64,000 nucleotides of DNA from Ichthyophis bannanicus (GCA_033557465.1 CM066031.1:1674500800-1674564799), one strand, 5' to 3'. Positions 10,106-21,943 are shown, counted from the first letter of the stretch. Made by a program: numbers and translations. The notes: generated by a model from the sequence alone, not told the origin.

Positions 10106-11120
10106 TTAGCCTGTTTGTTAGGAAAGTGGCTACTGCTGTCCCATTTAAATTAGAGACAGAGGAGGAGCCTAGAGCAGAGATGTTGGATGTCCTTCAATTC
10201 CTCGATTCTCTCTCCCCCCCCAAGGAAGGCATGATTTGCCCATTCACAACATCCTGAAGGATACACAGATGGGAATATATTTTGTATTTTTTTCTGTTCC
10301 GTTGATGCATTCTCTATTGTAAACCGCTATGATACCAATTTTTGTATGTATAGTGGCATAACAAATTTTTAGCATAAAAAATAAAACTAGGGGAGACACT
10401 CTTCCTTCCACTCCCATGCATCTTGTTATTAAGAAAGTGGACTCTATACACGGAGTCCAGAAGCAGCAGCTTTCTCACTACTTGGTAGTTGTCATATTCA
10501 CTTGCAAGAGAGTCTAAGTTCCAAATCCCACTCCATGATGCCACCAAGGAGAAATGCTAAAACATTGAATTTTTTTGAGAGAAATATTTTTTAGAATGCT
10601 ATGTTATTTGCCTTCAAGCCTTCATACCAACTCTTCTTGAGCCAATACATATTAAATACTTTGTGTAAGATAGAAGAGTTTGCAGATTTTCTCCCTCAAA
10701 ACAACTCTGCCAAACTTAGGTCGCTAGTGGGCAAAGGGAAGAAGTGTAGAAAGCACATATGTGGTCAGGTCAATCTTTGATGCTTTTGCAATAGCCATTA
10801 GAGCTCACAGATTCTCGTGGCTGTAGTTGTCAGATCTCTGTTATAACATGTAGGAAAAGTTCACTAATGTGCCCTGCAGGGGTGAGAATCTGTTTGGAGA
10901 TAAGACTAGAGGCAAATTCACTTATAAGAAAGAGCACTGTGAAATTCTGAAGTCCCGATTCTGGTTCAGTTCTGACCAACCTTTCTCTTCTTGTAGGTGA
11001 CTAGGAGCCAGAGGAGGCCTTACTTCTCTCAAAGGGATAAGCTCCCTTCTTTCTCTCTCATTCCTGGCAAACCTAGCAGTGCTTTCGCTTTCATACAAGA
11101 CCACAGACAACCAAGAAGCC
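10106..11120 (+). pseudogene. Old DIRS element, Gag fragment
   Basis: Translated pieces align in order with the Gag of the complete DIRS at 37095-42783: ETEEEPRAEMLDVLQF (cf. ETEPRAKELEILQY), a YRVP-like/LPHHS-like stretch near 10440-10500, an AIAIRAHRFSWL piece and PCRGENLFG near 10780-10900, and RRPYFSQ near 11010. 10266-10388 is an insertion resembling an L2/SINE tail (GTAAACCGCTATGA). Many stops. Confidence 0.6.
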
Positions 11121-12077
11121 TCAGTCTATTTCTCAGTGAAAGCCCAGAATGGGTTTTTGATTGCTTCCATGAGAATATAATTGAGCCGGGCACAAAAGTA
11201 AGTAACATCATCTGATGGCATTGGGATGGAACTGCACTCCCACAACTCAGAACGTAGTGTAAAGTCTGGAGCATGCGTGGCCCTTCCCACATGTAGTGGT
11301 CTCCTCAATTTTTTTTTGATCTGCTGACTGGATGTGAAACAAAGCTCTTCCAAAAAATGATTTATTTTTCTCTTTAGTTGAGGTACTTTGAAGCTGTTCT
11401 TTGTCCATTTCTTCCATTTTCATTTCGTTTAATGTTATTTTAAATTTAAATTATTTTTAAATTAATGTACATTTTATTTCTGTCTAGGAAATCCAAATTT
11501 AGACCTCGCCTCAAATGAACTACAAGGGGCATGTTTGCTAAAGGTTAATGTGCGTTAATCAAATTAATGCATGTTAAGTGCCACTGTGCCCATGGTAATA
11601 AAAGTTAGTAAACATGCCCCCAAGTGTTTAATTTCCTTGGGTTTAGAATATTGTGTTCATATATCTCCTAGAGCATGAAGAGATCATCTTTATTGCCTCT
11701 GCAACTACTACATGGCTGAGAAAAGATTGCGTAATGTGTAGTAACATCAAAGAGGGTCTTCTCTGCATACAAGTTGAGAAACCTCTATAGAATGAACTTA
11801 AACCATCCAGTGCAGTACCTTGAAAAGTCCAGTCACCCAAGGAGACCACCAGATATCACTAAAACTGGCACATTCTTCCTCAGAGGTTCCAGGCTTCACA
11901 GCCCAAAGAAAAGGTGGCCTCTTCAATCCCTTCCAAAGCACCTGGTAAATGAAAACACCAGCACTGTAGCTCCTCATACTAAGCCTTATCTGCTGGATTT
12001 CTGTGCAGCAGCTACAGCGCTCATCCAGCACAGAATTCAAAAACTCATACATACATTTAATCACTGTTTAATCTGGG
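11121..12077. other. No gene recognised apart from one MITE
   Basis: Apart from the short MITE at 11526-11620, nothing is recognised. Open frames at 11774-12289 (plus) and 11798-12064 (minus) overlap each other and have no recognisable domain. Confidence 0.4.
11526..11620. mobile_element. Short MITE with GGGGCATGTTTGCTAAA ends
   Basis: 95-bp element with inverted ends (GGGGCATGTTTGCTA ... TTAGTAAACATGCCCC) and a CAA duplication on both sides. Same family as 33259-33387 and 43171-43281. The 3-bp CWA target suggests a PIF/Harbinger relative. Confidence 0.65.
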
Positions 12078-12262
12078 AAGTGGAGGAGGAGCCTAATGTT
12101 TTAAGCCATGGTTTGGTGACCAAGAGACCAGGGTTTGATTCCTACTGGCACTCCTTGTGGCCTTGGGCAAGTCATTTCATCCTCCATTGCCTTGAAGAAA
12201 GGCCTGGTAATCTATTTCCAGTCACACCTTGCCAAGAAAACTCAGTGCAATTCTTCATAGCA
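12078..12262 (+). mobile_element. tRNA-derived SINE
   Basis: GTGGAGGAGGAGCC head, B box-like GGGTTTGATTCC, CTTGTGGCCTTGGGCAAGTC body, and the CTGGTAATCTATTTCC / GCCAAGAAAACTCA segment typical of the RTE-tailed subtype, truncated before the terminal part. Confidence 0.75.
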
Positions 12263-12299
12263 AGCAGAAATCTGATCTGTTGTTCGTAAACTGAAGATC

Positions 12300-13320
12300 A
12301 CATGAACCACCATATTTTGTAATTTTGTATTTACTTGCAAAGATCTAAGTAAACAGTTGGGCAGACCCAAATTTATGATATAACAGTAATCAAGGAATGG
12401 CAGTAATCAACACTTGTACTACCAATCGAAAATCCTCAGTTATCAAATATTGACTAAGGCCTCTGATCGTTCTCAGTTTTGAAAAAGCAGCACAAACAAT
12501 CTTTAATATTTGGTGACTCATGGATAAGCTGGGATCTAACATAATACCCAGTTAACATACTTTATTACAGATAGGGATACTATAACCATCAAGTACTATA
12601 GAATAAATGTACTATCATAGCTTCAGACTTTTTATAATTAATACCAAGGCCATTTGGCTTTAACCAAGAGGAGATAGCACAAAATTCTTTACTAACACAT
12701 TATCCATGATGCCATCTGTCATTGTAAAGGGCACAAACAGTAAAATATCATCAACATAGATTCTGAATGAAATTTTCATTCGTCATACAAGCACACACAA
12801 AGGGAACAAATGCTGTAGGTATTAAAAAAGAGCAGTTGATAAAGACAATCCCTGAGGACTGGAAAACAACTGGACCATTACTTTCTGTGATCTATTAGAC
12901 AGGTACGAGCAAAACCAAGATAGTACAACACCCCCGACACCTAACTCTACCAATCTTGCAATAAGGATATCTGGTATTACAGAATCAAAAAACAGAGACT
13001 AAGTCAACAGAAATGAAAAATAAAACAGACTGTGAATGTTCCAAACCTTGCAACTGTTAGTCAAGCAAGGAAGTAAGCAGAGGACTATGTCTACAGTACA
13101 TCAAAAGCTATGCTGCCATGGATCTAAGCAATGCTTTATCTCAAGATTATCATCTAACTGCAATCTCACTACCTGTTCAATTACTTTACCTATGAAAGGT
13201 AGAGTCGAGATTGGATGGTAATTTTCCAATTCAGAATGTGGAGTTATCCTTCTTCAATTTTGGCCAAATTATGGCCTGTTTCAAACTGTCAGGAAGATAG
13301 CCATGTACTGAGAGGCCTGT
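12300..13320 (-). pseudogene. Degenerate L2-type LINE reverse transcriptase
   Basis: Minus-strand translation gives scattered L2 signatures: a GLPKYLLxSLQ-like stretch near 12340, a YADDI-like catalytic word near 12745 (reverse complement of CATCAACATAG), PQG-like text near 12850, and a KQAVIRPLLKK-like stretch near 13250. Stops are frequent. Old, inactive fragment. Confidence 0.5.
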
Positions 13321-13324
13321 ACTA

Positions 13325-13378
13325 TTTCACAGAAAAATAGAAACATAGAAACATGATGGCAGATAAAAACCATAAGGG
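13325..13378 (-). mobile_element. CR1 subfamily B 3' terminus
   Basis: ATAGAAACATAGAAACATGA then GGCAGATAAAAACCATA is the inverse of the subfamily B 3' end; severely 5'-truncated copy abutting the L2 tail. Confidence 0.65.
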
Positions 13379-15965
13379 CCTATTTATTTATTTATTTTAT
13401 ATACCGCTCTAATTTATAATCGGAGCAGTTTACATAGAACAATAACATTAGAACGTTTTACATTGAAAAGGAATGTCAACTTGGATAACTAAACAGGGTT
13501 GAATTGTATTACATAATGGTGTATGTTTTCTAGGATGACCTGTAACATAAGGGTAATGGCTATGTGGAGTCGTCAGTTTATGATTGTTGAATACATTATG
13601 TTATATGATCATAGAACTGTTGGAATAAATGGGTATTTATTGCCTTACAGAAGGTTGAGAGGTCAGAGATGGCTTGGATTGAATCTGGTAAGGTGTTCCA
13701 AAGGGTTGGTGCGTATAACGAGAAGGCTGTATTACTGGATGCTTGAATGCTTTTTATTATCACTGCTGGGGTCTTAAGTGTGTTTGCCATGCCTTGTTCT
13801 CCTCATTCTGTTGTTTGGTGTTAGGTGTATGATGTCCGAGAGGGAATTGGTGGTCAGATTATTTATTGCTTTGAATGTCTTCAGTGATGCTTTATATTTT
13901 ATGCAGCTTGCTATTGGTAGCCAATGTAGTTGCATTAAGCTGGGCATATGCTCGGACCTGGAGGCATCATGTAGAGTTCGGGCCACTGTGTTCAGGACCA
14001 TCTGAAGTGGCTGTAATATATATTTCGGTAGGCCTTGGAGGATAATATTGGCATAGTCGAAGTGTGGAAAGATGAGTACATGGAACACAGTGCGGAAGTC
14101 GTGTGAATCCAGAAGTGGGCGTAGATGTCGGAGGGTTCTGATTTTATGATATACTGCCCTAGTGATGATGTTGATGTGGGTTTGCATGCTCAGTCACTGG
14201 TCCAAGGTGATTCTGAGATAGTGCACTTCTTTTTTTATTGTCCGTTCTGCATTCTTTACTTTTAAAGTATCCAGTGGCGTGAAAGCCTGATCTTTTGTTA
14301 TAAACAGCACTCCAGTTTTCTTGTAGTTCACTTTGAGGTTGTTCTTGGAGAGCCATTCTGAGGCAGCATTGAAGCATTCTATTATGTTGGTGTAGTTAGG
14401 TTTGTCTGTGAAGGGTGCATATAGCATGACATCGTCAGCGTGTATGTGGTAGAGTATGTTGTAAGACTGTATTATTGAGCAAATTGGCTGGATATAGATA
14501 TTAAAGAGTAGGGATGATAGTGATGATCCCTGTCAGACCCCTTGTGTTTGCTTGTAAGTGGTTGATGCATAAAAGCCAATTTGTATTTGTTGTTGGCAAC
14601 CTGTTAGGTAGGATCTGTACCAGTCTAGGGCTGTATTTTCTATTCCTTTCTCCTGCAATCAGGATAGTAGAATGTTATAACATACTGTGTCAAATGCTGA
14701 GGCAATATCTATGAATATGAAGATAAATTCCTGCTTCAATTTATCAATGCCCTTTATGAGCCTTTCGAGAAGAGTAGCCATGAGGGTTTCATTTCCAAGC
14801 TGTTGTCTAAACCCATGCTGTTGCTGGTCCAGAGGAGCTTGGAAGTCTATGTGGTGCTTGAGTTGTTGCTGGACTATTTTTTCTATTATTTTGGCCAATA
14901 ATGGGAGGCTTATTATGGGTCTATAGGAATTCATGTCAAGTTGATTGAGTTTGTTGTTTTTCAGTAGTGGTCTGACGAAGGCGGTCTTTAGGGATGTCGG
15001 CATGATGCCTGTGGTTACGGATAGATTCATGATTCTTGCAATGTCAGATTGTGCTATTTTGATCCAGCTTGTGGGGCATGGATCTGTTGGTGAGGTAGTG
15101 GTGTTGAGATCCTTATGACATTCTCAATGCATTCTGGGAAGTTTGGAATGAAGAAGATAACTTGGGTATGGTAGTGTCATCTGTTGGAAATCTTTCTGGT
15201 TTGTATTGGTTTCTAGTGGCTTTGTTTTGGAAATGATTTGTGAAGGTTTGTTGGTGAGGGGTGTTTACGTCATGTTACTTGGTTGGGTCCTTTAAGAGAG
15301 ACTTAACGATTTTGGCTTGTTTAATGAGTACACAAGATACTTGTGTGGTAACCTTATGCTATTGGTCAATTGTTTTGCAATGTTGTTGTAGGCTGTTCAT
15401 AAATGTGTCGCGGTCCTGCGGAAGTCGTGAGCAGTGCCATTTTCGCTCAAGTTTTCTGAGCTGTAGTAAGAAATCACATATTTTTATGGTATACCATACA
15501 GCTGTGTGATGTTTCTTGGGAGGCTTTGTAGTTGGCAGTAAGTACAAGGCTTTCCTTTTGGTTCTTTTCCATATGTCTACTAGATTGTCAGTATTGGTTG
15601 CATCAGCATTTAGTTCTGGCAGAATTTCTTCCAGGAATATCTGTCTGTCGAAGCAGCGGAAGCAACAAGGTGGTGGGTCACTCTCATTGCATCTATGCAG
15701 ATCTGTGTCCAAAGTGATTTGGAAAGTAATTGCGTTGTGGTCTGACCATAGGACTGGGAATACTACTGGTGAGGGCTGATTGCTTAGTTTGTGTATGTAA
15801 GTGGGAGAAAAGATGAGGTCAAGAATGTTTCCTCTTGTGTGGGTGGGCATGTTTATTATTTGCTCATATCTAGTGCTATCATTGCTTCTAGGAAGGATTT
15901 GATATGCTTTAATGGGAGTGACGGGAGGTTGAAGTAAACTAGCATTCACAGTCTGCCCTTCCATA
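13379..15965 (-). mobile_element. L2-clade LINE, long degraded copy
   Basis: About 2.6 kb in minus orientation. The 3' tail (TTTATTTATTTATTTTATA on the plus strand) precedes an L2 3' UTR with a GAGCGGTATATAAAA-like end. Coding covers the end of the endonuclease, the linker, the reverse transcriptase and the C-terminus. The 5' end abuts a CR1 at 15966. Confidence 0.8.
13596..15964 (-). pseudogene. L2 endonuclease-reverse transcriptase, broken
   Basis: Read from the right: 15359-15964 holds the C-terminal part of an AP-type endonuclease (GNILDLIF, SDHNAITF) and a linker. 14659-15030 has LKTAFVRPLLKK, SYRPI and FIDIASAFDTV. 14194-14427 follows an HADDVMLY catalytic box near 14440. 13774-14187 and 13596-13790 carry the LHWLPI and LYAPTLWNTLPD C-terminal signatures of L2. 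At least four frame changes; inactive. Confidence 0.8.
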
Positions 15966-17004
15966 CCAACTACTAAACTCTACAGTCTCTTTTTTTCTTT
16001 TGAAATCTTCTGTTTGTTCCATGATTTCTTGAATTCAGATGCAGTCTTTGTCTTTATTATTCCATGCATTTGCCACTCTTTCCATAAAGAAATATTTCCG
16101 CAAATTACTCCTGAGTCCATCTCCTTTCACCATCATCCTATGCCCCCTCATTGCAGAGCTTTCTTTCAATTGAAAGAGGCTTGCCTCCTCTGCATTTATG
16201 CCATGGAAGTATTTAATCATCTCTATCATATCTCTCCCATCTTTCTTTCAAAGTATATATATTAAGTTCTTTAAGTCTGTCCCCATATGCCTTATGATGA
16301 AGCCCACTGACCATTTTGGTAGTCACCCTCTGTACTAACTCCATCTTGTTCGTAGTGTTTTGGTGTTTGATTTTCCCTTTTTTATTATTGTAAAATGCAT
16401 AGATACTGTGCTTTTTTGAGTGTGGTTTATCAAGTGAATATACTATAAACTATCCTTTTGAAGGTGTGGTCTCCAGAAATACACATAATACTCTGATCCT
16501 GAGTTGACCCAAAAGGTTTCTGCCGCCCCAGGCAGGAGCCCCAGCTGTGCCGCCATCCCTGCCATGCCAAGCCACACTGCCACCAATTCTGTCTTCTGGG
16601 GGGGGGGGCAGTGGTGGCGATAGCAATTTAAAATCAGTGGCTTTATGCCACTGTTTTGGTACCCACGGCAGGCCATGTGCTTCAGCACACATGGACTGCT
16701 GCTTCTGACCCCACTCAGACAGGAAGTTGCATCAGGGAGATTCAGAAAAAGCAGGCCATGTGTGCTGAAGCACATGGCCTGCTGCAGGCACCAAATCAGT
16801 GGCACAAAGCCACTGTGCCATCAACCAAGGGCTGCTGCCATAGGCGGCCGCCTAGCCTGCCTAGTGGATGAGCTGGCTCTGATTAGATCTCACCAAAGAC
16901 TTATACAGAGGCACTATCACCTCCTTCTTCCTGTTGGCCATTTCTTTCTCTGTATACCCAAGCATCCTTTTGACGTTCGCTATTGCCTTTTCTATCTGGT
17001 AACT
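15966..17004 (-). mobile_element. CR1 subfamily B, minus copy, twice interrupted
   Basis: CR1 text at 15966-16350, 16451-16490 and 16885-17004 is collinear with the copy at 21112-21943. A 100-bp unidentified insertion (16351-16450) and a 378-bp hAT-like element (16499-16876) split it. Coding includes the reverse of the YFFMERV and RGHRMMVKG C-terminal signatures. Confidence 0.75.
16499..16876. mobile_element. hAT-like foldback MITE with 8-bp target duplication
   Basis: Flanked by CTCTGATC (16491-16498) and CTCTGATT (16877-16884), 7 of 8 matching, inside a CR1 whose continuity confirms the insertion. The start CTGAGTTGACCCAAAAGG-TTT resembles the ends of the larger elements at 22713. An internal inverted repeat (CAGGCCATGTGCTTCAGCAC and its inverse near 16765) is present. 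No coding. Confidence 0.7.
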
Positions 17005-17467
17005 ATCTGAGATTCCTTCTCTGGATACCTATTTTCAGTACATGATGCTTCCATTTGGCTTCTAGTGAGCCCATGGATCTTTACAAAATGCCTTGAGATA
17101 GCAGCTACCAACATCCACAAGCAGAGTCATCAAGAACTGGCTTCTTTGGAATCTCAAGCCCTAGTCTTAATAAATGGGCTTCATTATCAATTTTCAAAAA
17201 TCTATGTTCTGCCCTACAATCACCATTTCTTTCTAGATGCCATCCTAGACACAGTTAAAGCACAAGTCTTATCACCAGACGACAGAAGTCAGGCTCTTAT
17301 TGTGCATGTTCAAGACATACAAGCAGTACAGACAAGCACAGCCAAGGCTTACTTGCAGATTCCAGGTCATATAACAGCAGCTGTACATGTCTCGCTGGTC
17401 CCTCTGCAAATGAGTCAGCCTCACTGGGCCTCAAGTTCTAATGAAATTAACATTCCTAACCTACAAT
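17005..17467 (+). pseudogene. Old DIRS reverse transcriptase fragment
   Basis: Translates to a degraded FGL..PRVFTKCxE stretch (17030-17100), then a LDTVKAQ..SP piece and a region ending HITAAVHVSLVPLQMSQPH. It aligns with GALLDTRKARAYLP ... MASTVHVVPYARLHMRAAQ of the complete DIRS at 40140-40320. Numerous changes; inactive. Confidence 0.65.
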
Positions 17468-18110
17468 ACGAGGTATGATCAAAAAGTATCAAGACTTGTG
17501 TAGCTATATAACACTATGTCGCAGCACGATGCTATTAAGCGCGCAGTGACCTAGTTATATGCTCTGCATGTGCAGAGTGTAGCATGGCTGCAGCACACCT
17601 ATACTTTACTTTTTTAATCACGTGATGTTTGGTATTGTGTAAAAGCAGTTCATCAGATTTACGATGAGTGAAAAAAGTGAACAGCGATTTTGCATTAAAT
17701 TCTGCCAGAAATTTGGAGGTTCATGCAAAGAGACTTATGACAAATTGCAAATGCAATGTGTGCCTTCGAGTCAGTCCTGACTCCTGGCGACCCAGAAGCT
17801 CCTGGGTTTTCTTGGCAGTGTCACCGGAAGTAGATTGCCAGGCCTTTCTTCCGAGGCAATGGAGGGTTAAGTGACTTGCCCAAGGCCACAAGGAGTGCCA
17901 GTGGGAATTGAACCCTGGTTGCTTGGTTACCAAGCCAGTGTTCTAACCACTAGGCTACTCCTCCACTCCGAGTTACAGCAAGTGTATGGTGATGAATGCA
18001 TGAGTCATGTTCAAGTTTATGACTGGTACAAATGTTTCCAAGAGGACTGCCAAAGTGTTGACAGTCAATTAAACTGAATGCTCTGATAATAATCAAAGAA
18101 GTGTATCATT
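17468..18110 (+). mobile_element. Mariner (Tc1/mariner) remnant, split by a SINE
   Basis: Starts with ACGAGGTATGATCAAAAAGT, a typical mariner terminal inverted repeat. A start at 17664 gives MSEKSEQRFCIKFC, then QKFGGSCKETYDKL to the SINE at about 17747. It resumes after the SINE with YGDECMSHVQVYDWYKCF and stops near 18075. This is the N-terminal helix-turn-helix region of mariner transposase only; the catalytic DD34D part and right end are missing. Confidence 0.7.
17752..17968 (-). mobile_element. tRNA-derived SINE, RTE-tailed, inside mariner
   Basis: Minus orientation: the head at 17968 reads GTGGAGGAGTAGCCTAGTGG with B box GGTTCAATTCC, and the tail near 17760-17800 reads GGGTCGCCAGGAGTCAGGAC on the minus strand. 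Nearly full length and very close to the copy at 26944. Confidence 0.8.
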
Positions 18111-18700
18111 CTTTTCCTGTCACATAAACGTGTTTCTTTATACTGATTCCAAGCAATATATGTATAGGTCTCAAACTCATCAGGCGTTATACATGTTCAG
18201 ACTTATGGCATACTCTGAAAAACGCCTCAAATTGCATCAATGACCTTTGATGATATTTTAATTGCTTAGACTCAATCAGAAAACTTGAAAAAGGTTTGAA
18301 AAATATGCGTGTGCTTGACTTGAAAATAATTAGAGAGACTGAAAGTTGTACTTAGCTTTTCAATGTCATCCACAAAACCTAAAATCACTCAGAACCCAGA
18401 AAAGTGGAAATCATCCTGGGCTTTGCAATGACTACCCCAACGCCACCATCTGCGCTGTATCAGCGTTTCACCGTACTCCGGTTTCCTCAGGGGGTTACGT
18501 GGTAAGCACCCGCTCTCAATTGAATTTCACAAGCTTCAACGCAAAAATGTTTCACTAGCTCTCGCTGGTTAGTGTTATTAATATATCTTCCCCCGGCGAT
18601 CAGCTCCATAAACTACCAGCTTCCCAGATACCAGTCAATTAGTTGACTATTTGTGTTACCATAGAGCGAGTGACTTTTACCCCACACATTTCCTGGCCAC
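18111..18700. other. No recognisable feature
   Basis: About 590 bases without repeats or coding similarity that I can name. Confidence 0.4.
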
Positions 18701-18987
18701 AAAGAAAACCAAAAGTTCTGCTAAGAGGGGACATGGGTTGAGGGTAAAGGGAGATAGATTCAGGAGTGATATGTGGAAATATTTCTTTATGGAAAGAGCA
18801 GTGGATCCATGGAATAGTCTCCCAGTGGAGATGGTAGAGACGAGGACAGTAACTGAATTCAAATAAGCATGGGACAAACACAGAGGATCTCTAAAGGTAA
18901 AAAGGGGACTGTTGTAGTTGTTGATATGGAAGGACAGACTAGATAGGCCATGTGGTCTTTTTCTGTCATCATATTTCTATGTTTCTA
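18701..18987 (+). mobile_element. CR1 subfamily B 3' end
   Basis: Contains the RGHGLRVKGDRFRSDMWKYFF coding end and the standard GGACTGTTGTAGTTGTTGAT 3' UTR, ending ATTTCTATGTTTCT. Confidence 0.8.
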
Positions 18988-19850
18988 AAACAGAGGATAC
19001 CATCCCACTCTAGACCTAAGGACCTTGAACAAATTTCTGGTTCAAGAAATGCTGCCTTTTTTGAAAAAAGTGACAGGTAATATTCTTTGGACCTGAAGGA
19101 TGCCTGTATCCACATAGCAATATATCCAGTAAGTATTTTGTATTTCTATAGGGAACAGTCACTACCAATATTGCATATGACCTTGAGCCTAGCAGTCACT
19201 CTAAGTGTATTCATAAAATATTTAGCCATAGCAGCCATGTAGCTGTGCAAACTGGGAGTGCACATGTTTCACTATCTGGATGACTGGTTAGTATAGAGCC
19301 CATCTCAGGAAGAAGTTCTGAGATCTGGATACACAAATCATCTGGGCACTGGAGTCACATGGATTCATCAAAAATTACCCAAATTCCCATTTGAGCCCAT
19401 CAGTTTAACTGGAGTTTATAGGAATTCTCCTAGAAATGATGCTAGCAAAAGCCTTTCTCCTTCTAGAAAGTACCACCACTCTAGCGTCCATTCTAGTGGT
19501 GCAGATTTTCATGAGTAAAGATTCATCTGTGGCATGTTAAGGTTTCTGAGCTGCATATATTTAACAGTATATTTAACTCCCCTAGCACATCTCAGAATGA
19601 GACAAGTCTAATGGACCTAAGGCTCATAATAGACTCAAGCCACACAGAGCTTCACCAGACCTCTAAAGGATTCTGTTTTGTTGGATGGACCAATTACATT
19701 TGGAAAAGTGGTTCCTCTTCAAATTCTACTCAGATACGTCCGCGCCACATATGTGTCCAAGCTGAGATGAGGAGCATGTATAAGTGTGCTTCACACCTAA
19801 GGGCTCTGGTTTACCCAGGAGAAACGTCATCAGATACATTTATTGGAGTT
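18988..19850 (+). pseudogene. Old DIRS reverse transcriptase/RNase H fragment
   Basis: Collinear with 39690-40450 of the complete DIRS: a LDLRTLNKFLVQ-like start near 19010, LDLKDACIHIAI near 19090, and YLDDW near 19275 (Y-L-D-D catalytic word, from ACTATCTGGATGACTGG). Heavily mutated. The 19600-19850 part is too diverged to align with confidence. Confidence 0.6.
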
Positions 19851-19854
19851 TAGG

Positions 19855-20070
19855 GTACAATGTTAGTTTTGTGCATACCATGACAGTAATGAACCTCGCT
19901 TCTAAGCCAGTTTGTGTTGGAAATGATCTCAATCTTTCAAGTTTACTGTTAACACTAGCCATAGTACTTATGTCAGAGAGAGTTTTCTTCTGGAGTTCAT
20001 AGGATGTAACATGCATGAACAACCCATCAAAGTGCGCTTGGAAGTTGCTTTTAATCTTTGCTTAAGTTAC
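19855..20070 (-). pseudogene. LINE C-terminal REL-endonuclease end (R2/R4-like)
   Basis: Minus-strand open frame (19840-20022) with VTSYELQKKTLSDISTMA aligns with VTSDEFQKEALFGTMQGLA of the longer fragment at 33236-33850. It provides an uninterrupted paralogue of the site where a MITE is inserted at 33259. Clade assignment is tentative. Confidence 0.45.
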
Positions 20071-21111
20071 CTTTTGCAGTTTTTCCTTTGATATTTTTCC
20101 TCTTTCTTCCATTATTTTGGTGAGTTCTCTTTGTGTACCCTCTGTGATCAAATACAGGGTTTGTGGCATAATAGTAGCAGTATATCTCGTTTCAATCTTC
20201 AAGAGTCCACCTACCTGTTTTTAGTCCTTTTAGTGTTGTCATACCATTGTTTCTCCTTGTTCTGTTCGAACTGTTGCTTCTTGATTAATGTAAAGGTTGT
20301 ACCAAAAAAATCCAGTGATCCTATACAGAGGTCAACATTCTGTAAAATCCTAAAATATAAATTGAGCCCTAACAAAAAATTCAAATAATCAAACTTAGAA
20401 ATATTAGTTTTTGTTGTAAAGATGTGAATGAGAACTATCAGGTGTTCTGGTATACTCATGTTTCTTTATGTGGCCCAGAGTTTTTCATAATTTACACAAT
20501 CAAAGAATTTGTTGTAATCAATTAAACATACATAGATATCCTTTTGGTATTCTTTTGACTTTTCAAGGATCCATATCACATCCACAAAGACTCATCAACA
20601 ACCTTTGCTATGCTGACGATACCACAATACTGGCTGAAAGTGAAGGCCATCTGAAGCATCTGCTTATCAAGATCAAGTAACATAATCTTTAAATGGGCCT
20701 GCATCTTAACATGAGGAAGACAAAGATCATTTCATCCTTGATAGAGAGGAAATAAAAATGGTAGACAACTTTAACCTATATGCATGAATAATCAATAAAG
20801 AAACAACAAGCAGCCAAGAAATCCAATGATGCATTGCTCTTGGCAGAACAGCTATGAAGGACCTAGACAGAATTCGCAAATGCAGAGATGTACCTCTACA
20901 TACAAAGATTTGACTTGTTCAGACCATGGTATTTTCAGTAACGTCATATGGATGCAAAAATTGGGCAGTGAAAAAGACAGGAAGAAAATCGATGCCTTTG
21001 AATTATGGTGCTGGCAAAGAATACAGACGGTATTAAGCGAGATCCAACCTAAGCTTTCTTTAGAAGTTCACATGACAAGACTTCAACTTTCATACTTTGG
21101 ACACATCATAT

Positions 21112-21943
21112 AGAAACAGAGAAAAATGATGACAGAAAAAGACCACATGGCCTATCTAGTCTGTCCTTCCATATCAACAACTACAACAGTCCCCTTTTTT
21201 CCTTTACAGATCCTCTGTGTTTTTCCCATGCTTTTTTGAATTCAGATACTGTCCTCATCTCTACCACCTCTACTGGGAGACTATTCCATGGATCCACCAC
21301 TCTTTCCGTAAAGAAATATTTTCTCATATCACTCCTGAATCTATCCCCTTTCACCCTCATCCATTGTCCCCTCATAGCAGAACTTGCTTTCAATCGAAAG
21401 AGGCTCTCCCCCTGTGCATTTATGCCATGGAGGTATTGAAACATCTGAATCATATCACCTCTATCCCGCCTTTCCTCTAAGGTGTACATATTAAGATCCT
21501 TAAGTCTGTCCTCATATTCTTTATAATGAAGACCACTAACCATTTTAGTAGCCACCCTCTGTACTGACTCCATCCTGTTTATATCCTTTTGAAGGTGTGA
21601 TCTCCAGAATTGCACACTATACTCCAAATGAGGTCGCACCAAAGACTTATACAGAGGCACTGTCGTCACCTTTTTTCTGCTAGCCATTCCTCTCCGTATG
21701 CACCCAAGCATCCTTCTAGCTTTTGCTGTCGCCTTTTCTACCTGTTTAGCTACTTTAAGATCATCAGAGACAACCACGCCTAGGTCCCGCTCTTCTTTAG
21801 TGGACAAAAGTATTTCACCCCCTATACTATATTGCTCCCTTGGACTGCTGCAGCCCAAATGCATTATCTTGCATTTTTTAACATTAAATCCTAGCTCCCA
21901 AATTCTAGACCATTCTTCAAGCTTAGCTAGATCCCTCCTCATG
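21112..21943 (-). mobile_element. CR1 subfamily B inserted in RTE
   Basis: 5'-truncated copy with its 3' end at 21112 (ATAGAAACAGAGAAAAATGA inverse end). It splits the RTE text CATACTTTGGACACATCAT / GAAAAGAAAGATCATTAG. It carries the longest uninterrupted CR1 coding end in the window. Confidence 0.85.
21181..21939 (-). pseudogene. CR1 reverse transcriptase C-terminal part, open frame
   Basis: About 250 residues without a stop, from MRRDLAKLEEWSRIWELGFN through KCKIMHLG, EERDLGVVVSDDLK, ARRMLGCI, RPHLEYSVQFW, TKMVSGLHYKEYEDRLK and WNSLPVEVVEMRTV to the stop at 21181. It lacks the fingers and the catalytic ADD box, which lie beyond the 5' truncation, so it is inactive although uninterrupted. 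Best reference for decoding the other subfamily B copies here. Confidence 0.8.

Noticed and set aside
11774..12289. 171-codon plus-strand frame
   Set aside because: Ends inside a SINE and has no recognisable domain; overlapping minus frame equally long.
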